DNA from: Gordonia alkanivorans NBRC 16433
GTDB taxonomy: Bacteria; Actinomycetota; Actinomycetes; Mycobacteriales; Mycobacteriaceae
Direction of reading: 5' to 3'
DNA length: 62,576 nucleotides
NCBI RefSeq assembly: GCF_000225505.1
Contig: NZ_BACI01000118.1
Coordinates: 1 to 62,576, forward strand
A program made the position numbers and the translations under genes. The notes beneath the pieces are model-generated. The model had not been told where the DNA came from. It ran no database searches and worked only from the letters and a program-made list of their open reading frames with translations. Numbering within the stretch: position 1 is the first letter of the stretch; each line of letters opens with the position of its first letter. This document shows, one piece after another, positions 7,081 through 15,475 of the stretch.

Positions 7081-8325
7081 ATGGCGCGTGAGTTCGACCT
7101 CGTCCTATACGGCGCGACCGGCTTCGTCGGCCGTCTGACCGCCGACTACGTAGCCCGGTCGGCACCGCCGGAGCTTCGGGTTGCGCTCGCCGGGCGTGAC
7201 GAGCGGTCGCTGGCGGGCATTCGGGAGAGCCTCGGTGCGAGGGTCGCGGGGTGGGAGATCGCCCGTGCGGACGCCACCGATGCCGGCTCCCTCGATGTGC
7301 TTGCCGCCCGCGCCTCGGTCATCGTGTCGACGGTCGGACCGTATCTCACTTACGGTTTGCCGTTGGTCGAGGCGTGTGCGAAGGCCGGCACCCACTACGC
7401 GGACCTCACCGGCGAGCCGATGTTCACCCGATGGTGTATCGACGGCTGTGACAAACTCGCGCGCGAGAGCGGCGCACGGATCGTGAACAGTTGCGGGTTT
7501 GATTCGATCCCCTCGGATCTGAGTGTCTACCAGCTGTATCGGCGGGCGACCCGCGACGCCGAGGGTGAACTCGGCGACACCGTGCTTGTCCTGCGGGCCT
7601 TTCGGGGTGGTATGAGCGGCGGGACGGTGGCCTCGGGTAAGGCCCAGGCCCTGCTGGTGGCGCGTGATCGTGAGGCTCGGCGTCTGTCTCGGGACCCGTA
7701 CACCATGACCCCGGATCGGTTGGGCGAGCCTTCGGTCGCCAACAGGTCCGAACACGAGGTCCGGCCCGCGGGCGATGTCTCCCCGGAACTGGACGGCTGG
7801 GCGGCCAGCTTCTTCATGGGCCCGCACAACACCCGGGTCGTCCGGCGCAGCAACGCACTGTTCGACTGGCGGTACGGACGTGACTTCCGCTATTCGGAAC
7901 TGATGTCCACCGGCACCGGCGTCGGTGGATTGCTCAGAGCGTCGGCGATAGCGGGCGGCGGTGCCGTGAACGCGGCGCTGACGCCGGCGGTCCGATACAT
8001 ACCGCGGCGTTGGCTCGACCGGCTGGGGCCTCAACCGGGTTCGGGACCCGATGCACGGGCACGGGCGCGTGGCCACTTCGCCACCGACACGTTCACGACG
8101 ACCAGCAGCGGCGCACGGTACCGCGCCCGGTTCGCGATGCGGGGCGACCCGGGCTATGCGGCGACATCGGTGATGCTCGGGGAGACCGGGCTCGCCCTCG
8201 CCCTCGACACCGCCGAACTCCCGGACAGGGCCGGGGTCCTCACCCCCGCGGTCGCATTGGGGGATCGTCTCTGTGCGCGGTTGTCCGCCGCCGGTGTGGA
8301 GTTCGACGTCGCACGACTCGACTGA
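7081..8325 (+). CDS. Trans-acting enoyl-reductase-like / saccharopine dehydrogenase family oxidoreductase
   Basis: 414 aa; ATG 7081 preceded by GGGAGG. The N-terminus FDLVLYGATGFVGRLTADYV is the NAD(P)-binding site of the saccharopine-dehydrogenase-like family, followed by VALAGRDERSLAGIR, STVGPYLTYGLPLVEACA and HYADLTGE, all characteristic of the mycobacterial Rv2449c/Rv2953 branch. Rv2953 acts in trans on polyketide-synthase lipids as an enoyl reductase; most others are uncharacterised. It is the first gene rightward of operator site 1. The truncated relic at 29273 is a second member of the same family at the opposite edge of the cluster. Confidence 0.85.
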   Translation: MAREFDLVLYGATGFVGRLTADYVARSAPPELRVALAGRDERSLAGIRESLGARVAGWEIARADATDAGSLDVLAARASVIVSTVGPYLTYGLPLVEACAKAGTHYADLTGEPMFTRWCIDGCDKLARESGARIVNSCGFDSIPSDLSVYQLYRRATRDAEGELGDTVLVLRAFRGGMSGGTVASGKAQALLVARDREARRLSRDPYTMTPDRLGEPSVANRSEHEVRPAGDVSPELDGWAASFFMGPHNTRVVRRSNALFDWRYGRDFRYSELMSTGTGVGGLLRASAIAGGGAVNAALTPAVRYIPRRWLDRLGPQPGSGPDARARARGHFATDTFTTTSSGARYRARFAMRGDPGYAATSVMLGETGLALALDTAELPDRAGVLTPAVALGDRLCARLSAAGVEFDVARLD

Positions 8326-8406
8326 ATGGCGGTCGGAGCGGACGGGCCGGCGAGATCCGGCTCGGCCGACGGGCGTTGACATCCACCCGCGGAAGAGCAA
8401 AAATCC

Positions 8407-8435
8407 TACCGACGGTATGCGATACCGTCAGTACT
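8407..8435. promoter_or_regulatory. Cluster operator, site 2
   Basis: TACCGACGGTA, TGCGA, TACCGTCAGTA. The centre GACGGTAT-GCG-ATACCGTC is a perfect 8-3-8 inverted repeat. It lies 100 bp upstream of the degenerate AurF gene at 8536. Confidence 0.8.
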
Positions 8436-8535
8436 AGGTTTGGTTCCGTACGAACCGTGGCGCGGACCGGCCTGCGACGGGCTCGCATGAGCCCACGACT
8501 CTGTTGTGCGCGAGGCCGCACCGGGAGGATTTGGC

Positions 8536-9492
8536 ATGGCATATGACATCGAACGGGAGTTCCCCGTTCCGCGGACACGATCCGGTGGAGAAGTGCGTCG
8601 TCGCAGGTCCATGGCGGAGCGGCAGCTGGCGGCGCAGCGGTTGCTCTTCGAGGTGGTGGACGACAACTACGATGGCGAACTCGACATCGCATGGGACAGG
8701 GACCCGCTTCCCGACGTGCCGTGGATGCCGGCGGAGCTCACATCGCTGTACGGAACACGCGTGTGGAACTCCCTGAGTGGAGCCCAGCGTGACGATCTGG
8801 CGCGGCGGGAGTTGGTGCAGATTCTCAAGATCGCGATGTACCTGGAATCGGCCGTGTCGATGCTGACCTTCAGGACGATCGCGCGGGAACAGGGCTACGC
8901 CGACGATCGGACCAGATATCTCTTGGCGACCATCAACGAACGATCGCGCAACGTCACGATGTTCAGTCGCTTGATCAATCGGACGGGTGTTGAACCGGAC
9001 CTGGACCAGCGGCGCGCCGACCGCCTCGCCCGTTACGTGTTGCTGACACCTGTCGGACCTCTGAGCCGTGTCCTGATCCTCCTGGCCACGGAGTTCGTCA
9101 GCGCGATCGCTCAAGCGATCGCGCATGCGGAGGACGTCCAGCCGCATGTGTTGCAGTTGATGAAGATCCACGCGGTGGCCGGAGGCCGGCACGCCGAGTT
9201 CGGTCGCTCCGAACTCGACGAGGCAGTCGCTACGGGCGGGGGGTTCTCCAATCGGGTGCAGGCGATCCTATCGCTGGTTCTGCTCATCGCCATCGGACCT
9301 CTCCTCATCAGCCGCTCGATATACGAGCAGGTCGGCATATCGCGCACACGAGCCACGCTGGCAGCATTCCTGGGCCGTCAGTACAGGGCTCGCACAAGGC
9401 TTTTCGCGGGTGCTGCGGCCGATGCGGCGGACGACGCCGGACTGTTCGGCCGCGTCGACCGGATTGCCTTGAGGCTGGGCCGCGTCGCCTGA
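8536..9492 (+). CDS. AurF-family diiron-oxygenase paralogue with degraded metal site
   Basis: 318 aa; ATG 8536 with GGGAGGA 6 bp upstream. It aligns end to end with the intact AurF proteins encoded at 9619 and 24108, including YDGELDIAWD (residues 45-54) and RNVTMF. AurF family ligands correspond to E104, E136, H139, E185, H212, E216, H219 in the intact paralogue numbering. Here they are E104, R136, N139, T185, H212, G216 and H219, so four of seven are lost and two irons cannot be held normally. The fold signature is otherwise well kept, which argues for a retained non-catalytic role, perhaps as partner of the next gene 126 bp downstream. A hydrophobic segment (ILSLVLLIAIGPLLI) lies near the C-terminus. 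Confidence 0.8.
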   Translation: MAYDIEREFPVPRTRSGGEVRRRRSMAERQLAAQRLLFEVVDDNYDGELDIAWDRDPLPDVPWMPAELTSLYGTRVWNSLSGAQRDDLARRELVQILKIAMYLESAVSMLTFRTIAREQGYADDRTRYLLATINERSRNVTMFSRLINRTGVEPDLDQRRADRLARYVLLTPVGPLSRVLILLATEFVSAIAQAIAHAEDVQPHVLQLMKIHAVAGGRHAEFGRSELDEAVATGGGFSNRVQAILSLVLLIAIGPLLISRSIYEQVGISRTRATLAAFLGRQYRARTRLFAGAAADAADDAGLFGRVDRIALRLGRVA

Positions 9493-9551
9493 CAATGCGG
9501 ACCGAAAAACACTCTTGACTTCCGGTGAGACGGGCGACACACTTGATCTCG

Positions 9552-9580
9552 GACCGCCGGTATCACATACCGAGCGTATC
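9552..9580. promoter_or_regulatory. Cluster operator, site 3
   Basis: ACCGCCGGTATCACATACCG followed by AGCGTATC; the core CGGTAT-CAC-ATACCG is a perfect inverted repeat. It is 38 bp upstream of the intact AurF gene at 9619, inside what would otherwise be one operon, so the oxygenase can have its own promoter. Confidence 0.75.
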
Positions 9581-9618
9581 GAGTTTGCCAGACAGTGTCC
9601 TTCACGAACGGAGATATC

Positions 9619-10656
9619 GTGACCATTGAAGCCGCCCCGACTGCCGGTCGTGGAACGATCGCCGATCGCCCCAACGTGGTGAATCTGGCCGGCGCATCTT
9701 CGACAACCGCCAGAAACGTCGGAGACCGACAGAAGACCGCCCAACGACTCCTGCGCTCGACCGCCGACCGGGCGTACGACGGGGAACTCGATATCGACTG
9801 GGACGCGGAGATCGCACCCGACAAGAAGTGGATTGCCGATCACCGGCAGACCTTGTACGGAAGTCGGCTGTGGAACAAGTTGTCGGAGGAGCAACGCAAC
9901 ACCCTCGGCAAACACGAGATGGTCGCGATCCTCAGTTACGGAATCTTCGCCGAGGTCATGCTGAGCACCATGCTCTTGCGCACAGTTATCGAGAGCAACG
10001 AGCTGGTGGACGACCACAGTCGATACGCGCTGGCGGAGGTCGCCGAAGAGACGCGTCACTCCACGATGTTCGGGCGAGCGATCAACAAGGCGGGGGTCGC
10101 GCCGTACAAGATGCCCAAAGCGGTTGGTGTCAACCTGATGACCCGCATGGCGGGATTCATCCCGCGGGGGCCGGCGGTCCTCGCCGGGACGCTGTTGATC
10201 GAGGAAGTTCTCGACCGGTTGCAGCGCGAGATGATGAACGACGCGGACCTGCAGCCGCATATGCGGCAACTGATGAAGATCCACGTGCTCGAAGAGGCGC
10301 GGCACATCACCTACGCGCGCGAGGAACTGGTCCGCGCGATTCAGGACCGTGGCCGGGTGTCCAACGCGTTTCATCGTGGGCTGTTCGCGTTCCAGCACTT
10401 GATGTTGCAGCCGATGATCGTTAATCCCGGTGTCTATCGGTCCGTCGGCATCCATCCGCTCCGGGGGTTCCTGGCGGCCTTCACCAGCGACCACTATCGC
10501 GAGAATGCGATCTTTGTCTCGGAGCCACTCCTGCGGTTCCTTTATGACGTGGGAATGATCAAGGGCCGCTTCACAACCCGACTCTTCAAGATGTCCAGGG
10601 CGCTGCCCGGCGACATGCTCGACGAGATCAATCGGGTGGCTGCGCGCGCCGCGTGA
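9619..10656 (+). CDS. AurF-type diiron oxygenase (intact)
   Basis: 345 aa; GTG 9619 with CGGAG upstream (an in-frame GTG at 9595 is less well placed). Predicted ligands match AurF: E112, E144 and H147 (EETRHSTMF), E195 (LLIEEVLDR), H222, E226 and H229 (IHVLEEARHITYAREEL). The family (PF11583) uses a carboxylate-bridged diiron centre to oxygenate amines or C-H bonds and needs an external electron donor; a KshB-like reductase follows two genes downstream. It is close in sequence to the protein at 23104-24108. Neighbours (SDR, ligase, hydrolase) suggest a lipid-like or acyl substrate, but this is inference. Confidence 0.9.
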   Translation: MTIEAAPTAGRGTIADRPNVVNLAGASSTTARNVGDRQKTAQRLLRSTADRAYDGELDIDWDAEIAPDKKWIADHRQTLYGSRLWNKLSEEQRNTLGKHEMVAILSYGIFAEVMLSTMLLRTVIESNELVDDHSRYALAEVAEETRHSTMFGRAINKAGVAPYKMPKAVGVNLMTRMAGFIPRGPAVLAGTLLIEEVLDRLQREMMNDADLQPHMRQLMKIHVLEEARHITYAREELVRAIQDRGRVSNAFHRGLFAFQHLMLQPMIVNPGVYRSVGIHPLRGFLAAFTSDHYRENAIFVSEPLLRFLYDVGMIKGRFTTRLFKMSRALPGDMLDEINRVAARAA

Positions 10657-10840
10657 CCACGCTCCGGCGTTAGCCGCAGAACTACGCTGCCCGCGTCGGG
10701 GGGGTGTTGGCACGACAGGTGTCCCCCTTTGCGCAGCCCACCGACGCGTCGGCATCCCCGCCGATCGCGCCTTCGACCGCACCCAGACCACCCTCGGCGC
10801 CGCCGCGGGTCGACCATGAATGTAAGGACCGGATACAGCG

Positions 10841-11680
10841 ATGCGCGACTTCACCAACAAGACTGCCGTGATCACGGGGGCAGGGTCTGGGATCGGCCGG
10901 GCACTGGCCTTACGGCTTGCCGATCACGGTACCAATCTCGCCTTGTCCGACATCGATTCAGCAGGACTGGCCGAGACCGCGGGGCGGTGCGACAAGGCGG
11001 GTGTAGCCGTGGTGTCGCATGAGCTCGATGTCGCCGACCGACGCGCTGTGCTCGATTACGCAGGCGCCGTCCGGAGTGAATTCGGGCCGGTCAATCTCGT
11101 CGTCAACAACGCCGGTGTGTCGTTGGGTGCGACGGTGGAGGAGATGACCTGGGAGGATTTCGACTGGCTCTTCGGCATCGACTTCTGGGGTGTGGCCCAT
11201 GGCACCAAGGCGTTCCTGCCCGACCTGATCGCATCCGGGGACGGGCATCTGGTCAATGTCTCCTCGGTGTTCGGCCTGATGGGTATTCCCTCCCAAAGCG
11301 CCTATAATGCAGCGAAGTTCGCGGTTCGTGGCTTCACTGAATCCTTGCGGCAGGAGATGATCATCGCCGGCCACAACGTCGGCGTCACGTGTGTTCATCC
11401 GGGCGGAATCAAGACCAACATTGTCGTCAACGGCCGAGGTGCGGGCCGCTCACCCGACGAGATCGCCGAAGCCGGGCGGCAGTTCGAAAAGATCGCCTTC
11501 ACCAAGCCGGACTCGGCCGCCACGGCCATCCTCAAAGGTGTGCGCCGTAATGCGCCTCGGGTGCTGATCGGTCCGGACGCACGGCTATTCGACCTGATAC
11601 CACGGGTGATCGGGCCCCGCTACGAGGACATCGCGGCGCGACTGGCTCGGCGCGCCGGTGCCGCGGACCGGCTCGGCTGA
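10841..11680 (+). CDS. Short-chain dehydrogenase/reductase
   Basis: 279 aa; ATG 10841. Classical SDR: NAD(P) site TGAGSGIGRA, NNAG motif (VVNNAGVSLG), catalytic Ser in VNVSSVFG and YNAAK. An acidic residue after strand 2 (LSDIDSAG) favours NAD over NADP. C-terminal GPDARLFDLIPRVIGP is typical of SDRs near mycobacterial monooxygenase clusters. Encoded between the AurF oxygenase and its likely reductase, it could oxidise the alcohol formed by the oxygenase to a ketone. The 184 bp before it contain no operator copy, so it is probably read from site 2 or 3. Confidence 0.88.
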   Translation: MRDFTNKTAVITGAGSGIGRALALRLADHGTNLALSDIDSAGLAETAGRCDKAGVAVVSHELDVADRRAVLDYAGAVRSEFGPVNLVVNNAGVSLGATVEEMTWEDFDWLFGIDFWGVAHGTKAFLPDLIASGDGHLVNVSSVFGLMGIPSQSAYNAAKFAVRGFTESLRQEMIIAGHNVGVTCVHPGGIKTNIVVNGRGAGRSPDEIAEAGRQFEKIAFTKPDSAATAILKGVRRNAPRVLIGPDARLFDLIPRVIGPRYEDIAARLARRAGAADRLG

Positions 11681-11713
11681 CGCCCGCGGAACACATTCGG
11701 AGGTGTCGATACC

Positions 11714-12820
11714 GTGACCGACGATCTTGATCTGGTCCCCACAGCCAAGCAGTCCGACGCCGAGGACCCGAGACCCGCACGGGTCGCGCGTAACTCGCAT
11801 GTCCACAACCTGACGGTCGTCGAGGTCATCGTCGAGACGGGTGACGCGGTCTCCCTGGTCTTCGAGGTCCCGGAGACGCTCGCATCGAAGTTCCGCTATC
11901 ACCCGGGTCAGTTCTTGACGCTCCGGATACCCAGCGACCAGACGGGCTCGGTCGCGCGCTGCTACTCGTTGTCCAGTTCGCCACACCTCGACGACGACCT
12001 GGTGGTCACGGTCAAGCGCACGCCGGATGGATACGCATCGAACTGGTTGTGCGACAACGTGTCCGAAGGGTCTATACTGACCGTGCTGACGCCGTCGGGG
12101 GTCTTCACGCCCAAGACGCTCGATGTCGATCTGCTGTTGATCGCGGCAGGCAGTGGCATCACGCCGATGCTGTCCATCGCCAAATCCGCGCTGATCAGTG
12201 GTGCCGGGACGGTATTTCTCTTCTACGCGAACAAGGACGAGGATTCGGTCATCTTCGGTGCGGAACTCGCGGAGATCATGGCGGAGTTCCCGGATCGGTT
12301 CACGGTGACGCATTGGCTGGAATCCGAGCGCGGACTGCCCAATACGCGGGAGTTGTCGGAGATCTTGGCCGCATACTCGCACTACGACACCTACATCTGT
12401 GGTCCCACCCCGTTCATGGACGTCGTTCGTCGGGCGCTGGCGGATATCGGGATGAGCGATGCCAAGGTGCACATCGAGACCTACCGGTCGCTCACCGGCG
12501 ATCCGTTCGCCGACATCGTGGTCGGCGACGTGGAGGCCGACGGACATGCATCCGCGACGGTCGAGCTGAACGGTGAGCGGGTGCGACTCGAATGGCCACG
12601 TCACACCAAGCTGCTCGATCTCCTGCTCAGCAAGGGGTACGACGCGCCATACTCCTGCCGGGAAGGTGCGTGTAGTGCGTGCGCATGTACGGTCCGCAGC
12701 GGCGAGGTGAAGATGCTTCGCAACGACACCCTCGTCGATGCTGATCTGCGTGCCGGTCTGACATTGGCGTGTCAGGCCGTGCCCATCAGTGATGACGTCG
12801 ACATCGCATTCGATCAATGA
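11714..12820 (+). CDS. KshB-like ferredoxin reductase (FAD, NAD(P)H, [2Fe-2S])
   Basis: 368 aa; GTG 11714 after CGGAGG. Domains in order: FAD binding (YHPGQFLTLRI, RCYSLSSSP), NAD(P)H binding (AAGSGITPMLSIAK, YICGPTPFMD), and a C-terminal plant-type [2Fe-2S] domain with CREGACSACACTV (near residues 315-325) and a final cysteine in LACQA. This architecture matches KshB, HmpA and PaaE reductases that feed mono- or dioxygenases. It lies just after the oxygenase and SDR and is the best candidate to reduce the AurF diiron site. A close paralogue is at 22004-23098, again next to an intact AurF gene. Confidence 0.9.
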   Translation: MTDDLDLVPTAKQSDAEDPRPARVARNSHVHNLTVVEVIVETGDAVSLVFEVPETLASKFRYHPGQFLTLRIPSDQTGSVARCYSLSSSPHLDDDLVVTVKRTPDGYASNWLCDNVSEGSILTVLTPSGVFTPKTLDVDLLLIAAGSGITPMLSIAKSALISGAGTVFLFYANKDEDSVIFGAELAEIMAEFPDRFTVTHWLESERGLPNTRELSEILAAYSHYDTYICGPTPFMDVVRRALADIGMSDAKVHIETYRSLTGDPFADIVVGDVEADGHASATVELNGERVRLEWPRHTKLLDLLLSKGYDAPYSCREGACSACACTVRSGEVKMLRNDTLVDADLRAGLTLACQAVPISDDVDIAFDQ

Positions 12821-12876
12821 GCTACACCAGGTCCCGACGGGTCACCCACCCGCATGAAGCCACCACAGGAGGAACG

Positions 12877-15471
12877 GTGTCGTCAACGCAATTCCAGGTC
12901 GACAAGCCCGACTCGGGTCCATCGACGACGGCACGGCGACGATTCACGACCTCGGACGGAACCGCACTCGCCGTGTGGGATTCGGGCCCGGCGGAGGCGA
13001 AGGTGACGCTGGTGCTCGCGCATGGGTGGACACTGGACCACCGCACATGGGATGACGTGGTCGACCATCTGCGGCGGACGGAACCAGAGCTTCGAGTGCT
13101 GACCTACGACCATCGCAACCACGGCGAGTCGGATCTCGCCCGCCCGGGTACGACCACCATCGAGCAGCTGGCCACGGATCTGTATGAGCTCATCGGATCG
13201 GAGGTACCCACGGGTGACCTTGTGCTCGCCGGTCATTCGATGGGCGCGATGACGCTGATGGAGCTGGGTGCCAAATATCCCGAGATCGTCGAGACCCGGG
13301 TCAGGGGAGTCGGTTTCGTCGCGACCAGCGCCGGACCGTTCTTCCGGCGGCTGCGCAATTACGGTGCCTTCCACCGGTGGTGGGAGTCGACCCTGACTCG
13401 GATGGAGGCCGCCGCGACGAACCCACGGCAGGAACGCGCAGCACTCCTGGGCGTCCGGCTGGCGATGTTCGGCCGGGGAGCTCGCCGCCACGACCTCGAG
13501 CGTGCGCTGCTGCAGAGCCAGGCGGCCGGTGCCGGGGCACGGCGCGGGTTCGGCATCGATCTGGCGGCGCACGAACGACTGACGGCACTGTCGGTGTTCG
13601 CGCGTAAGCCTACCGTGGTCCTCGGTGGCACGAGCGACCGCCAGACCCCGGTGCGACACGCATTCGCACTCGCCGCGGCGCTTCCGTCCGCGACCCTGAC
13701 CGTCTTGGACGGAGCGGGTCACATGCTCCCCTACGAACGGACGCGGGCGGTGGTGGGCCGCCTACGCACCCTGGTGCATGCCGCACCGGCATCGCCGCAG
13801 GGCGCTCCGCTTTCCACCCCATCGTCAGCACCCGTTAGGCAATCCCCCGAAGGAGAACGCACCGTGTCCCTGACAAGCCCGTTCGACGATGTCGACATCC
13901 CGGATCAGAGCATCTACGACTTCCTGTTCGCAAGCATCGGGGCAGAGGACCGGGCGCGGGTTGCGCTGATCGATCCGCATTCCGGGGTGACCACGACCTA
14001 CGAGCAACTGATCGGTCAGATCGACTCCGTCGCCGGCTGGCTGGCGGTGCGGGGACTCGGTGCCGGCACCGTCGTGGGCATCCTCTCGCCGAATATTCCG
14101 GCATTCGCCGCGGTATTCCACGGCGTGCTGCGGGCCGGATCGACGGCCACGACGATCAACGCCCTGTTCACCGCGGGCGAGATCGCCAAGCAACTCCGCG
14201 ACTCGGGAGCCAAGGCCCTGGTGACGATCTCGGCGCTGTATCCGCAAGCCGTCGAGGCCGCATCGGTGGTGGGTATCTCCCCTGACAACCTGGTCGTGCT
14301 CGACGGTGCGGGACAGGACGGGTCCGACCATCCGAACGCCGCGGATGTCCTGGGTGTCGCCGTGGCGCCGCCGGAGGTCTCCTTTGACACCGCGACTCAT
14401 GTTGCGGTGCTGCCATATTCGTCGGGTACGACGGGAAATCCGAAGGGTGTCAAGCTCAGTCATCGCAACCTGGTCGCCAACGTCGCCCAGATCCGGCCGC
14501 TGCAGGGTATGAACGGCGACGATGTGATCGTGGCGGTGCTGCCGTTCTTCCACATCTACGGGATGACCGTTCTGCTGAACGCGGCGCTCCAGGCCCGCGC
14601 AAGCCTCGTGGTGATGCCGAAATTCGACCTCGTCGAGTTCCTGCGGAACATCCAGACCTACAAGGTCACCTATGCGTTCATCGCTCCGCCGGTCGCCGTC
14701 GCGCTCGCCAAGCATCCCATCGTCGACGACTTCGATCTCGGGTCCCTGCACACGATTCTGTCCGGTGCGGCACCGCTGGATCAAGAGCTCGGCGAGGCGG
14801 TGGGGCGGCGGATCGGCGCAACGGTCCTGCAGGGATACGGCATGAGTGAGCTGAGCCCGGTCAGTCATCTGATCCCGTTCGACGGCGGCCGCAACAGCAT
14901 CGGCACCGACGCCCCGCTCGCCTCGGTGGGTTGGGCCGTCCCGAATACCGAGAACAAACTGGTCGATCCCGCGACCGGCGACGAGGTCGAACTGCCGGTC
15001 GAGGGTTTGTCGGCGCCGGGTGAGTTGTGGGTGAAGGGGCCCAATGTGATGCTCGGCTATCTCAACAACGAGCAGGCCACCGCCGAGACCATCGACGCCG
15101 ATGGCTTCCTGCACACGGGTGATCTCGCGCAGATCGATCCCACCGGTTGTGTCTATATCGTGGATCGGCTCAAAGAGCTCATCAAGTACAAGGGTTATCA
15201 GGTGCCGCCTGCCGAGCTCGAGGCGTTGTTGCTGACCAATCCGAAGATCGCCGATACCGCGGTCATCGGTGTGGTCGAGGAGGAGACGGGTGAGGAGATC
15301 CCGAAGGCGTTCGTCGTCCGGCAGCCCGATGCCGAGCTGACCGAGGAGGACGTCATCGAGTTCGTGGCGGCGAAGGTGGCGCCGCATAAGAAGGTGCGTG
15401 CGGTGGAGTTCATCGAGGCCATCCCGAAATCGGCTGCGGGCAAGATTCTCCGCAAAGACCTGCGGAGGTAG
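12877..15471 (+). CDS. Alpha/beta hydrolase fused to acyl-CoA ligase (4CL/FadD type)
   Basis: 864 aa from GTG 12877, which follows ACAGGAGGAACG. Residues 1-310 form an alpha/beta hydrolase: oxyanion HGW (49-51), nucleophile GHSMGAM (119-125), acid in GTSDRQTP and His in GAGHMLPYE. After a Pro/Ser-rich linker, residues 330-864 are an ANL ligase: PYSSGTTGNPKGVKLSH (about 510-526), LQGYGMSELSPVSH (650s), YKGYQVPPAELE and the catalytic lysine in PKSAAGKILRKDL. No stop separates the halves, but an AAGGAG site and GTG at 13864 could start the ligase alone. A hydrolase that frees an acid and a ligase that activates it make chemical sense together. Confidence 0.88.
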   Translation: MSSTQFQVDKPDSGPSTTARRRFTTSDGTALAVWDSGPAEAKVTLVLAHGWTLDHRTWDDVVDHLRRTEPELRVLTYDHRNHGESDLARPGTTTIEQLATDLYELIGSEVPTGDLVLAGHSMGAMTLMELGAKYPEIVETRVRGVGFVATSAGPFFRRLRNYGAFHRWWESTLTRMEAAATNPRQERAALLGVRLAMFGRGARRHDLERALLQSQAAGAGARRGFGIDLAAHERLTALSVFARKPTVVLGGTSDRQTPVRHAFALAAALPSATLTVLDGAGHMLPYERTRAVVGRLRTLVHAAPASPQGAPLSTPSSAPVRQSPEGERTVSLTSPFDDVDIPDQSIYDFLFASIGAEDRARVALIDPHSGVTTTYEQLIGQIDSVAGWLAVRGLGAGTVVGILSPNIPAFAAVFHGVLRAGSTATTINALFTAGEIAKQLRDSGAKALVTISALYPQAVEAASVVGISPDNLVVLDGAGQDGSDHPNAADVLGVAVAPPEVSFDTATHVAVLPYSSGTTGNPKGVKLSHRNLVANVAQIRPLQGMNGDDVIVAVLPFFHIYGMTVLLNAALQARASLVVMPKFDLVEFLRNIQTYKVTYAFIAPPVAVALAKHPIVDDFDLGSLHTILSGAAPLDQELGEAVGRRIGATVLQGYGMSELSPVSHLIPFDGGRNSIGTDAPLASVGWAVPNTENKLVDPATGDEVELPVEGLSAPGELWVKGPNVMLGYLNNEQATAETIDADGFLHTGDLAQIDPTGCVYIVDRLKELIKYKGYQVPPAELEALLLTNPKIADTAVIGVVEEETGEEIPKAFVVRQPDAELTEEDVIEFVAAKVAPHKKVRAVEFIEAIPKSAAGKILRKDLRR
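13850..13866 (+). promoter_or_regulatory. Internal ribosome-binding site and GTG before the ligase domain
   Basis: AAGGAG at 13850-13855 stands 8 bp before an in-frame GTG (13864) that begins VSLTSPFDDVD, a normal ligase N-terminus. It suggests a separate ligase product in addition to the fusion, or a recent loss of the hydrolase stop codon. Confidence 0.55.
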
Positions 15472-15475
15472 CGCT

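Noticed and set aside
10690..10740. Possible terminator after the intact AurF gene
   Set aside because: Runs of G and C can pair but the stem is poor and the T-tract is only three bases.
9268..10875. 535-aa reverse-strand frame opposite the AurF genes
   Set aside because: Covers two AurF genes and their operator; composition is that of a shadow.
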